A stretch of 42,604 bases of DNA from assembly GCA_905233625.1 (NCBI GenBank), contig CAJOFJ010000014.1, forward strand, positions 1 to 42,604. The letters run 5' to 3'. The notes beneath the pieces are model-generated. The model searched no databases. It was not told the origin of the DNA and saw only the letters and a program-made list of their open reading frames with translations. Origin of the DNA: an uncultured Bacteroidales bacterium. GTDB lineage: Bacteria; Bacteroidota; Bacteroidia; Bacteroidales; WCHB1-69. Below, one piece after another: positions 33,465 through 40,637 of this stretch (position 1 is its first letter; every line of letters begins with the position of its first letter). The position numbers and the translations under genes were made by a program.

Positions 33465-33683
33465 CGTGCTGAAAGCACGTTATTCTATTAACCCCTAACT
33501 GCGGCCTACGGCCTTGTTAGGGGTGGCGGTGCTCACGGTGGAATACAGCGTGCCAAAGGTACGCTACTATGGGGATCTTTGTAGCGTGCCTTCCGCACGC
33601 ATATCACACTTCCATTCTCACCACCCCACACTACGCACTACCGTGCTTGTGCGGGGTTAATAGGATATTGTGCCTTCGGCACA
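33465..33683. repeat. Cluster of triloop hairpins near the RAYT gene
   Basis: Five hairpins in 220 bases: CGTGCT-GAA-AGCACG (33465-33479), a nested structure with a 9-bp outer stem ACCCCTAAC/GTTAGGGGT (33491-33499, 33516-33524) enclosing GGCC-TAC-GGCC, AGCGTGCC-AAA-GGTACGCT with one wobble (33547-33565), GCGTGC/GCACGC (33584-33600, loop CTTCC) and TGTGCC-TTC-GGCACA (33669-33683). It lies about 500 bases upstream of a REP-associated transposase gene. No coding frame is supported between 33367 and 33823. Confidence 0.75.
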
Positions 33684-33823
33684 TTCTAAATCAGTATCAA
33701 TGCGATATATTATAATTGCACAGTCATTTCAAATCAAAAAGTCAAATAATAAACATAAAATCATTTGAATCAACAAGTTAAATGTTGATTCTGAAAATTT
33801 ATCGCATCAGTAGTAATTGGGGG

Positions 33824-34021
33824 TTATGCTCTTTCTCTCTTCACAACAATAAGCGTCACTACCAAAGCGCAAACCGACCCCAAAAGGCAGCAGAACATAT
33901 CCGATTGGGTGTCCCAAATGTAGCCTCCCAGAGAAACTTCCGCATACGAGTAATGCGCTCCCACCAACGGCACGATGATATGGAAACACATCACGGCATA
34001 CATCCAATTAGGGAAACGGAA
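33824..34021 (-). pseudogene. Remnant of a YjdF-like (DUF2238) inner-membrane protein
   Basis: Reading the minus strand from about 34021 gives FRFPNWMYAVMCFHIIVPLV, then GAHYSYAEVSLGGYIWDTQS, then DMFCCLLGSVCALVVTLIVV and a stop at 33826-33824. This matches my memory of YjdF proteins: the HYTYAEVP motif of the N-terminal half and the GYIWDTQwDMF motif of the C-terminal half, normally about 80 residues apart. Here they are joined, so the middle, including the conserved RNHYDRxGHF region, is missing. The frame meets a stop just upstream, so the N-terminus is also gone. A relic in a repeat-rich region. Confidence 0.6.
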
Positions 34022-34108
34022 ACAATTGTAAGTCAGTCATAACCAAAATTTCTTTGATATTTCTTTTTTCGAACTAATATAATTTTGAAATTTTATCAAA
34101 ATATTTTA

Positions 34109-34116
34109 TATTTTTG
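34109..34116 (+). promoter_or_regulatory. -7 promoter box for the RAYT gene
   Basis: TATTTTTG, 59 bases before the ATG at 34176. Confidence 0.5.
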
Positions 34117-34175
34117 CACGTCTTTTATAGAATAAACACATTGTGAAATATCAAATTTCAGTAAAAATTTGAGAT

Positions 34176-34763
34176 ATGGAAGATAAATATAAAAATAAAT
34201 TCAGAATTGCTTCTAATCGTTTGCAAGGATGGAATTATACTAACAATGGGCATTATTACATCACTATCGTCACGTCAAATCGTATAAATTTTTTTGGAAA
34301 TATCGAAAATAATGAAATGATAATGAATGATGTAGGACAAATTGTATCGGATGTTTTTTTAAAATCATTCGAGATTCGTCGGGAATTAATTTTGGGTTCT
34401 TATATCCTAATGCCCAATCATTTACATGCAATTGTGATTATAGACAAACCGCATACAATTAATCCTGTAGAGACGCACGGCCGTGCGTCTCTACAACGAC
34501 AGGGACAATCGCATTTAATACGTGCACCACGTTCCATATCATCATTTATTGCTGGATTTAAATCATCTACCATAAAACATATTGACAATTGGATTGACCA
34601 GAAGGGTTTGTCTATGCAAAAATTCAATCGAAACAATCCATTATGGCAAGCCAATTACTATGATCACCTTATTCGAAACCATGCAGAATATCAACGTATT
34701 GCACTCTACATTGAAAACAATCCAGCCCAATGGTGCTACGATAAAATGAATCCTGCAAACTGA
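34176..34763 (+). CDS. REP-associated tyrosine transposase (RAYT, Y1/HUH family)
   Basis: A 195-residue single-strand transposase of the IS200/IS605-related RAYT group. The HUH metal motif is MPNHLHAIVI (H82, H84), preceded by the family start GWNYTNNGHYYITIVTSNR. The likely nucleophile is Tyr162 in QANYYDHLIRN, and the ending IALYIENNPAQW is diagnostic. RAYTs cut and move REP hairpins. Residues 98-107 (VETHGRASLQ) are encoded by a perfect 30-bp palindrome and replace or extend a loop between the HUH strand and the next helix. AT-rich compared with ileS next to it. It is flanked upstream by hairpin clusters; I see no matching element ends. Confidence 0.9.
   Translation: MEDKYKNKFRIASNRLQGWNYTNNGHYYITIVTSNRINFFGNIENNEMIMNDVGQIVSDVFLKSFEIRRELILGSYILMPNHLHAIVIIDKPHTINPVETHGRASLQRQGQSHLIRAPRSISSFIAGFKSSTIKHIDNWIDQKGLSMQKFNRNNPLWQANYYDHLIRNHAEYQRIALYIENNPAQWCYDKMNPAN
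34466..34495. repeat. Perfect 30-bp palindrome inside the RAYT reading frame
   Basis: Left arm TGTAGAGACGCACGG (34466-34480) and right arm CCGTGCGTCTCTACA (34481-34495) are exact reverse complements with no loop. The palindrome is read in frame as part of VETHGRASLQ without a stop. GC content is much higher than the flanking AT-rich codons, so it looks inserted. Confidence 0.9.
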
Positions 34764-34803
34764 ATACACATTTTTACTTTAACGGACACATTAAAATTTT
34801 TCG

Positions 34804-34811
34804 TACCTTTG
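34804..34811 (+). promoter_or_regulatory. -7 promoter box for ileS
   Basis: TACCTTTG fits TAnnTTTG, 28 bases before the ATG at 34840. Confidence 0.55.
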
Positions 34812-34839
34812 CAGGTTATTGGAAAAATTTATATTAACA

Positions 34840-37800
34840 ATGAAATATACTGAATATAAGGGACTTAACCTTTCTGAAATCGGAAAGGAAATGAAACAAT
34901 ACTGGGAAGAGCACCAGATTTTTGACAAAAGCATGTCCACCCGTGAGGGACATCCTCAATTCGTTTTCTATGAAGGACCACCATCAGCCAACGGTACCCC
35001 CGGCATCCATCATGTGATGGCACGTACCATCAAAGACCTTTGCTGCCGCTACCAAACTCTGAAAGGCAAACATGTGAGCCGTAAGGGCGGTTGGGACACT
35101 CACGGGCTGCCCGTTGAATTGGGCGTGGAAAAGACCTTGGGCATTACTAAAGAGGATATCGGCAAGAAGATTTCGGTGGAGGACTACAACAAGGCTTGCC
35201 GCACCGAAGTGATGAAATTCAAGGATATGTGGGACGATATCACCCGCCGCATGGGCTATTGGGTGGACCTCAAAGACCCCTATATCACTTTCGACAACAA
35301 ATACATCGAATCTGTATGGTATTTACTATCAGAGCTTTATAAGAAAGGCCTGTTGTACAAAGGCTACACCATCCAGCCTTATTCTCCCGCCGCTGGCACC
35401 GGCCTCAGCTCGCACGAGTTGAACCTGCCCGGCTGCTACCGCGATGTGAAAGACACCACCTGCATCGGCCAGTTCCATGTGAAAAGCAGCGAGTTGGACC
35501 GCATCAACCAGCTGTTCCCCGAACTGAAAGCCAACAATTTGGACAATGTCTATTTCATTGCTTGGACCACCACACCCTGGACCTTGCCGTCTAACACCGC
35601 TTTGGCAGTGGGTCCGAAAATCGACTATGTATTGGTGAAGACCTTCAACGGTTACTCAGGACTGCCCATTTTCGTCATCCTGGCCAAGCCATTGCTGAAT
35701 GCCCATTTCCCCTCCAAAAACGCCGAACTGGCATTCGAGGATTACAAACCTGGTAACAAAAACATCCCCTTCCAAGTGTTGGGCGAAGTGAAAGGTACCG
35801 ACTTGGTGGGCATTGAATACGAACAGCTGATTCCCTACGTAAATCCAGGTCCCAATGCTTTCCGCGTCATCCCCGGTGACTATGTGACCACCGAAGATGG
35901 TACAGGTATCGTTCATATCGCTCCTACTTTCGGTGCCGACGATAAGCGCGTGGCCGCTGAAGCCGGTATCGATGGCCTGATGATGGTGGACAAAGCCGGC
36001 AATCTGCAGCCTATGGTGGACAAAACCGGTAAATTCTTCAAAATCGAGGATTTGGATGAAGAATTTGTCCGCAAAAGCGTCAATGTGGAGCTGTATCAGA
36101 CCGTGGCAGGCCGTTATGTGAAGCCGGATTACGAGAAAGAAGGCGAAAAACACGACGAATCACTGGATGTGTATATTTCTTTGTGGCTGAAAACCCAGAA
36201 CAAAGTCTTCAAGATTGAAAAACACGTACACAACTACCCACACTGCTGGCGTACCGACAAGCCCGTGTTGTATTATCCTCTGGATTCCTGGTTCATCAAA
36301 ACCACGGCTTTCAAAGAGCGCATGATTGAACTGAACAAAACCATCCAGTGGAAACCCCAAGCCACCGGTACCGGCCGTTTCAGCAACTGGCTGGAGAACT
36401 TGGTGGACTGGAACCTGTCGCGTTCGCGTTTTTGGGGCACTCCGCTACCCATCTGGGCTACCGAAGACCGCAAGGAACTCATCTGCATCGGTTCTATCGA
36501 GCAACTGATGAAGGAAATCGACAAGGCTGTGGCCGCCGGTATCATGAAGGAAAATCCCTACAAAGACTTTGTGGTCGGTGATTTCAGTAAGGAAAATTAT
36601 GCTAAGATCGACCTGCACAAACCCTACGTGGACGACATTTATCTTGTTTCCTCCACAGGACAGAAGATGACCCGCGAACCCGACCTGATTGACGTGTGGT
36701 TTGACTCAGGCGCAATGCCTTATTGCCAGCTGCATTACCCCTTCGAAAACAAGGAATACTTCCAACAACGCTTCCCGGCAGACTTTATCGCTGAAGGCGT
36801 GGACCAAACCCGTGGCTGGTTCTTCACCCTGCATGCCATCGCCACCATGCTGTTCGACTCTGTGGCTTACAAAGCTGTGGTTTCCAACGGTTTGGTACTG
36901 GACAAAAACGGCAATAAGATGTCCAAACGTCTGGGCAATGCCGTTAACCCCTTCGAGACCATCGAGAAATACGGTGCCGACCCCACCCGCTGGTACATGA
37001 TTACCAACGCCCAGCCTTGGGACAACCTCAAATTCGACACAGAGGGTATTGCCGAGGTACAGCGCAAGTTCTTCGGAACCCTGTACAATACCTACAATTT
37101 CTTCGCCCTCTATGCCAATATCGATCATTTCGAGTACAAAGAAGCCGATATTCCGATTGAAAAACGTCCCGAAATCGACCGTTGGATTCTGTCGGAACTG
37201 AACACTTTGGTGAAGAACTGCGACGCCAACTATGCCGACTACGAACCCACCAAGGTGGGCCGTGACATCCAGCAGTTTGTGGACGAAAACCTCAGCAACT
37301 GGTACGTGCGCCTCTGCCGCCGCCGTTTCTGGAAAGGCGAGTACAGCGAGGACAAGATTTCCGCTTACCAGACGCTGTACACCTGCATGGAAACCATCGC
37401 CAAACTAGCCTCTCCCATCGCTCCGTTCTTCATGGACAAGCTCTTCCTCGACCTCAACCGTGTGAGCGGCAAAGAAACCGTGGAATCTGTCCACCTGTCA
37501 GACTTCCCGAAAGTTCACGAGGAATACATCGACAAAGAACTGGAAGAGCGCATGGAAATGGCCCAGCAGATTTGCTCCATGGTGCTGTCACTGCGTAAGA
37601 AATCCAATATCCGCGTGCGTCAGCCGCTTGGCAAAATCATGATTCCAGTGCTGGAAACCGCCAACTTCAAGGAACAGATTCTGAAAGTGAAAGACCTCAT
37701 CCTGCACGAAGTCAATGTGAAAGACATTGTGTTTGTGGAAGACAGCGAAGGTGTGTTAGTAAAACGTATCAAACCTGATTTCAAGAAGTTAGGACCCAAA

Positions 37801-38289
37801 TACGGCAAAATCATGAAGGCCATCGCTGCCCGTATCGCCCAGTTCACCCAGGCCGAAATCATCCAGCTGGAGAAAGATGGCCACATGAATCTTGAGATTG
37901 AGAACCAGCCGGTGGAAATCTTGGTGGACGATGTGGAAATCGCCGCCGAAGACATCCCGGGCTGGGTGGTTACCAATTTCGGTGCCCTCACCGTGGCTTT
38001 GGATATTACCATCACTCCCGAGCTGAAGAACGAAGGTTACGCCCGTGAATTGGTCAACAGAATCCAGAACTACCGCAAGGACTCACAAATGGATGTGCTC
38101 GACAATATCGTGGTCCGTATTCAAAGTAATGAAAACTTTGACGAAGCCTTCCGCAAGATGGAAGACTATATCAAGTCCGAGACTTTGTGCGTTGACTTTG
38201 CCATCGTCCCCGAGGTGACCGATGCCAACAATACTTATTTCGAACTCGAACCCGGTCTTTGGATTAAAGTGGCCATTTCAGTGAAATAA
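34840..38289 (+). CDS. ileS: Isoleucyl-tRNA synthetase, GxHH signature (IleRS2-like)
   Basis: A 1149-residue class I synthetase that charges tRNA-Ile. The Rossmann part has GPPSANGTPGIHHVMARTIK, where the usual HIGH-type motif (HxGH) reads G55-I56-H57-H58, a swap of first and third positions. The second signature KMSKR is at 693-697. The editing domain includes AWTTTPWTLPSNTALAV and GTGIVHIAPTFGADD. The C-terminal anticodon-binding region has NIRVRQPLGKI and ends with ITPELKNEGYARELVNRIQN, the eukaryote-like/type-2 layout without the zinc-binding Cys cluster of IleRS1. I use ATG 34840 rather than the TTG at 34819, which is too close to the promoter. The next gene follows after 5 bases. Confidence 0.96.
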   Translation: MKYTEYKGLNLSEIGKEMKQYWEEHQIFDKSMSTREGHPQFVFYEGPPSANGTPGIHHVMARTIKDLCCRYQTLKGKHVSRKGGWDTHGLPVELGVEKTLGITKEDIGKKISVEDYNKACRTEVMKFKDMWDDITRRMGYWVDLKDPYITFDNKYIESVWYLLSELYKKGLLYKGYTIQPYSPAAGTGLSSHELNLPGCYRDVKDTTCIGQFHVKSSELDRINQLFPELKANNLDNVYFIAWTTTPWTLPSNTALAVGPKIDYVLVKTFNGYSGLPIFVILAKPLLNAHFPSKNAELAFEDYKPGNKNIPFQVLGEVKGTDLVGIEYEQLIPYVNPGPNAFRVIPGDYVTTEDGTGIVHIAPTFGADDKRVAAEAGIDGLMMVDKAGNLQPMVDKTGKFFKIEDLDEEFVRKSVNVELYQTVAGRYVKPDYEKEGEKHDESLDVYISLWLKTQNKVFKIEKHVHNYPHCWRTDKPVLYYPLDSWFIKTTAFKERMIELNKTIQWKPQATGTGRFSNWLENLVDWNLSRSRFWGTPLPIWATEDRKELICIGSIEQLMKEIDKAVAAGIMKENPYKDFVVGDFSKENYAKIDLHKPYVDDIYLVSSTGQKMTREPDLIDVWFDSGAMPYCQLHYPFENKEYFQQRFPADFIAEGVDQTRGWFFTLHAIATMLFDSVAYKAVVSNGLVLDKNGNKMSKRLGNAVNPFETIEKYGADPTRWYMITNAQPWDNLKFDTEGIAEVQRKFFGTLYNTYNFFALYANIDHFEYKEADIPIEKRPEIDRWILSELNTLVKNCDANYADYEPTKVGRDIQQFVDENLSNWYVRLCRRRFWKGEYSEDKISAYQTLYTCMETIAKLASPIAPFFMDKLFLDLNRVSGKETVESVHLSDFPKVHEEYIDKELEERMEMAQQICSMVLSLRKKSNIRVRQPLGKIMIPVLETANFKEQILKVKDLILHEVNVKDIVFVEDSEGVLVKRIKPDFKKLGPKYGKIMKAIAARIAQFTQAEIIQLEKDGHMNLEIENQPVEILVDDVEIAAEDIPGWVVTNFGALTVALDITITPELKNEGYARELVNRIQNYRKDSQMDVLDNIVVRIQSNENFDEAFRKMEDYIKSETLCVDFAIVPEVTDANNTYFELEPGLWIKVAISVK

Positions 38290-38294
38290 CTGAC

Positions 38295-39728
38295 ATGCGG
38301 AAAAAAATCTTCCTGACCGGGGCAACCGGTACCATGGGCTGGGCAGGATTGCGCGAACTGCTGAAATATCCTGACCAATATGAGCTTACTGTACTGGTAC
38401 GTCCTTCTGCCGCCAACCAAAAGAAACTGAAGGCAATAGCGGACAAAATCCGCATTGTTTGGGGAGATTTGTGCAATTACGACGATGTATTACGAGGCGT
38501 CAGCGGAGCGGATTATGTGCTGCATTTAGGCGGAATGGTGCCTCCTAAAACCGAATATTATCCCGAGAAAACCCTACATGTCAACGTCTCCTCCGCCGAA
38601 AATGTGGTGAAAGCGATATTGGCACAGTCCAATGCCGACCATATCAAAGCAGTCTATATCGGCTCCGTGGCGGAGACCTCCGACCGCAACGAACCCATCC
38701 ACTGGGGACGTATTGGTGACCCTATTTTCCCTGGCGAGTTGGACACCTACAGCATCAGCAAAATCAGAGCGGAACGAATCTTTGCCGACTCCGGCCTGAA
38801 ACACTGGGTCAGCCTGCGGCAATCAGGTATCCTTTATTCCGGCATCCTGAAAAATTTCGACCCGATTATGTTCCACGTACCCATCCGCGGAGTGCTGGAA
38901 TGGACCACTTTGGAAGATTCCGCACGACTATTGGAACGGGTGTGCAGTGACAATGTGCCCGATGAATTCTGGAACCGCTTCTACAACATCAGCAGCGGAC
39001 CGCAGTACCGCATGACCAACTACGAGTTTGAATGCCGTGTGCTGAAAGCCGTCCACTGCCCCCGTCCCGAACAGATTTTTGAAGCCAAGTGGTTTGTGCT
39101 GAAGAACTTCCACGGACAATATTACTTGGACGCCGATATGTTGGAAAACTATCTGCACTTCCGCGCGAATGTGCCTTTGGATGACTACTTCCGACAAATG
39201 AGCGACCGCCTGCCCAAAATCTTCAAAGCGGCGAAAATCGTTCCCCCTTTTGTGCTGAAAGCCGTGTTGCGCCCCCTTGCCCACAAGAAAACCTACGGCA
39301 CCCAATACTGGATCAAGCACCGTGATGAAAAGAGAATCCGCGCCTATTACGGAAGTTTGGAAAAATGGCAAGCCATTCCCGACTGGCCGGAATGGGACTT
39401 GTCGGAGCCTGCGGGACAAGAACATGCCATCCACATTGACCACGGCTATGATGAGTCCAAACCTTTGGAAGTATTGACGTTACAAGAATTGCAGCAGGCC
39501 GCCGCTTTCCGTGGCGGAAAACTCCTTTCGGAAACCTACCATGGCGACCCAACCCAGTTACTCAGCTGGGAATGCCATGCCGGACACCGTTTCGAGGCCT
39601 CACCCAAACTCATACTGGAAGGCGGCCACTGGTGCCCCGAATGCCTGTCCCAAAACGGAAACTACCAAGACCTCGCCGCTCACAGTCCCTTCTTCGCTCA
39701 GGTGTACAATGAATCACATACAGTGTAG
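38295..39728 (+). CDS. NAD-dependent epimerase/dehydratase with a treble-clef-like C-terminal tail
   Basis: A 477-residue extended short-chain dehydrogenase. GATGTMG (9-15) binds NAD(P), Ser124 in YIGSVAE and the YxxxK pair Y152/K156 in DTYSISK form the catalytic site. The SDR part ends near residue 330. The last 60 residues contain W-x-C-x3-H (W425, C427, H431) in LLSWECHAGHRFEASPK, then GGHWCPECL (C447, C450), a treble-clef-like zinc site resembling the C-x-x-GH...CP-x-C modules found with nuclease domains. The fusion is unusual; the tail could be nucleic-acid binding or structural. Substrate unknown. Co-directional with ileS, 5 bases after it. Confidence 0.85.
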   Translation: MRKKIFLTGATGTMGWAGLRELLKYPDQYELTVLVRPSAANQKKLKAIADKIRIVWGDLCNYDDVLRGVSGADYVLHLGGMVPPKTEYYPEKTLHVNVSSAENVVKAILAQSNADHIKAVYIGSVAETSDRNEPIHWGRIGDPIFPGELDTYSISKIRAERIFADSGLKHWVSLRQSGILYSGILKNFDPIMFHVPIRGVLEWTTLEDSARLLERVCSDNVPDEFWNRFYNISSGPQYRMTNYEFECRVLKAVHCPRPEQIFEAKWFVLKNFHGQYYLDADMLENYLHFRANVPLDDYFRQMSDRLPKIFKAAKIVPPFVLKAVLRPLAHKKTYGTQYWIKHRDEKRIRAYYGSLEKWQAIPDWPEWDLSEPAGQEHAIHIDHGYDESKPLEVLTLQELQQAAAFRGGKLLSETYHGDPTQLLSWECHAGHRFEASPKLILEGGHWCPECLSQNGNYQDLAAHSPFFAQVYNESHTV

Positions 39729-39736
39729 CATTCCTA

Positions 39737-40281
39737 TCAAAAATACTCTCCTGTAGCGAATTCATATTGTGAAATAAAAATCTGCTTGAAGGCGTACAGA
39801 TTATTCTGTTCGTAAAACATCAGCATCGCTTTTTTGTAATCGATGGAATCAACCGTGCGAAACGACAACGGACAATAACCATAAGCTATCGTGATTCCGA
39901 CATGTCCGCAATATGTTCACGAAAAAGGGTTTGGCAAGCATTCAAACGCTGCATCTCGTCATTCGAAAAAATTTTCACTTGTGGTAATTGGCCTGTGATC
40001 AGTTCAAAATTAAAAGAAGTCTGCACCAGACGTTCGTCCGCTTCCTTCAGAAAATAGGTGTCGATACTTAATGGCATAGTGAGATGCGCTTGGGGAGAAA
40101 GTCGATAACAGGTGGCGCGAGCCTTGCCTTCCACAAGGATGTTTCCCATTTGCACCTCTTTGGCAATCAAACGTTTAAGAGTGGCATCACTTCCTTGAAA
40201 ACCAATTCCTTCCGCAATTTCCTGACGGGAAACATTCGGGTGATAATGCAGAAATTCCAGTATGTTGCGAGGACTATCCAT
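39737..40281 (-). pseudogene. Fic family protein with the catalytic core deleted
   Basis: From ATG 40281-40279 a 131-residue frame encodes a winged helix-turn-helix part (ISREEIA-like: VSRQEIAEGIGFQGSDATLK), then RATCYRLSPQAHLTMPL and SFNFELITGQLPQVKIF, stopping after MSESR (39886). Another frame directly beyond gives IAYGYCPLSFRTVDSIDYKK and AMLMFYEQNNLYAFKQIFIS, ending at 39739-39737; this is the C-terminus I recall for Bacteroides Fic proteins. The Fic core with HPFxxGNGR-type motif, about 180 residues, is missing between them, and the join is out of frame. A -7 box and operator-like repeats remain upstream, so the N-terminal regulator may still be made. Confidence 0.72.
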
Positions 40282-40305
40282 AACCAATCATTTTGTCAAT
40301 CGGTG

Positions 40306-40313
40306 CAAAAATA
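40306..40313 (-). promoter_or_regulatory. -7 promoter box for the Fic remnant
   Basis: TATTTTTG on the minus strand, 25 bases before the ATG at 40281. Confidence 0.55.
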
Positions 40314-40329
40314 CTATTTTTTCATGAAT

Positions 40330-40383
40330 AATCGGCTCAAAATGAGCCGATTTTCATAACATTCAAGTTTTTTTGAGCCGATT
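40330..40383. promoter_or_regulatory. Candidate operator: TGAGCCGATT repeats
   Basis: AATCGGCTCA (40330-40339) and TGAGCCGATT (40343-40352) form a perfect 10-bp inverted repeat with a 3-base AAA centre, starting 17 bases upstream of the -7 box. A third copy, TGAGCCGATT, is at 40374-40383, 31 bases (about three helical turns) further. Placement suggests a binding site for the winged-helix part of the Fic remnant. Confidence 0.55.
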
Positions 40384-40466
40384 TCTTGGCGAAGGGTATT
40401 GGTTACCCTGTGGGTACTGCTTTTTCATATCGGCTGATCCGGTTCTGTTACGCATTGGTTGAAGTT

Positions 40467-40484
40467 GCACTCCGTCAGGAGTGC
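40467..40484. repeat. Hairpin repeat GCACTCC-GTCA-GGAGTGC
   Basis: Seven-bp stem with a 4-base loop. Related by a paired C/G to G/C change to the hairpin at 40578-40595. The gap 40384-40637 has no gene. Confidence 0.65.
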
Positions 40485-40577
40485 GGGGATTAGTAGAAAT
40501 GCCGTGTCCCTATACATTCTTTTCTCACGCCAGAGGTGTGCAGGCTCAATTATAGAGAACGAACATACTTTATGCCC

Positions 40578-40595
40578 GCAGTCCTAACGGACTGC
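40578..40595. repeat. Hairpin repeat GCAGTCC-TAAC-GGACTGC
   Basis: Seven-bp stem with a 4-base loop, a compensatory variant of the hairpin at 40467-40484. Confidence 0.65.
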
Positions 40596-40597
40596 CA

Positions 40598-40631
40598 CAT
40601 CTCCCCTCAAGCGCAGCGAGACTCCCCTTGA
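40598..40631. repeat. 34-nt dispersed repeat, copy 2
   Basis: CATCTCCCCT and ACTCCCCTTGA arms identical to 20122-20155, with a different 13-base centre (CAAGCGCAGCGAG) that pairs only partly. Confidence 0.65.
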
Positions 40632-40637
40632 AAAAAA

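Noticed and set aside
33782-34042. 86-codon plus-strand open frame
   Set aside because: It is antisense to the YjdF-like remnant, whose minus-strand reading gives a recognisable membrane protein pattern.
34176-34763. Complete IS200/IS605 insertion sequence
   Set aside because: No TnpB gene and no clear left and right end hairpins at the gene borders; the protein endings fit a RAYT rather than IS200 TnpA.
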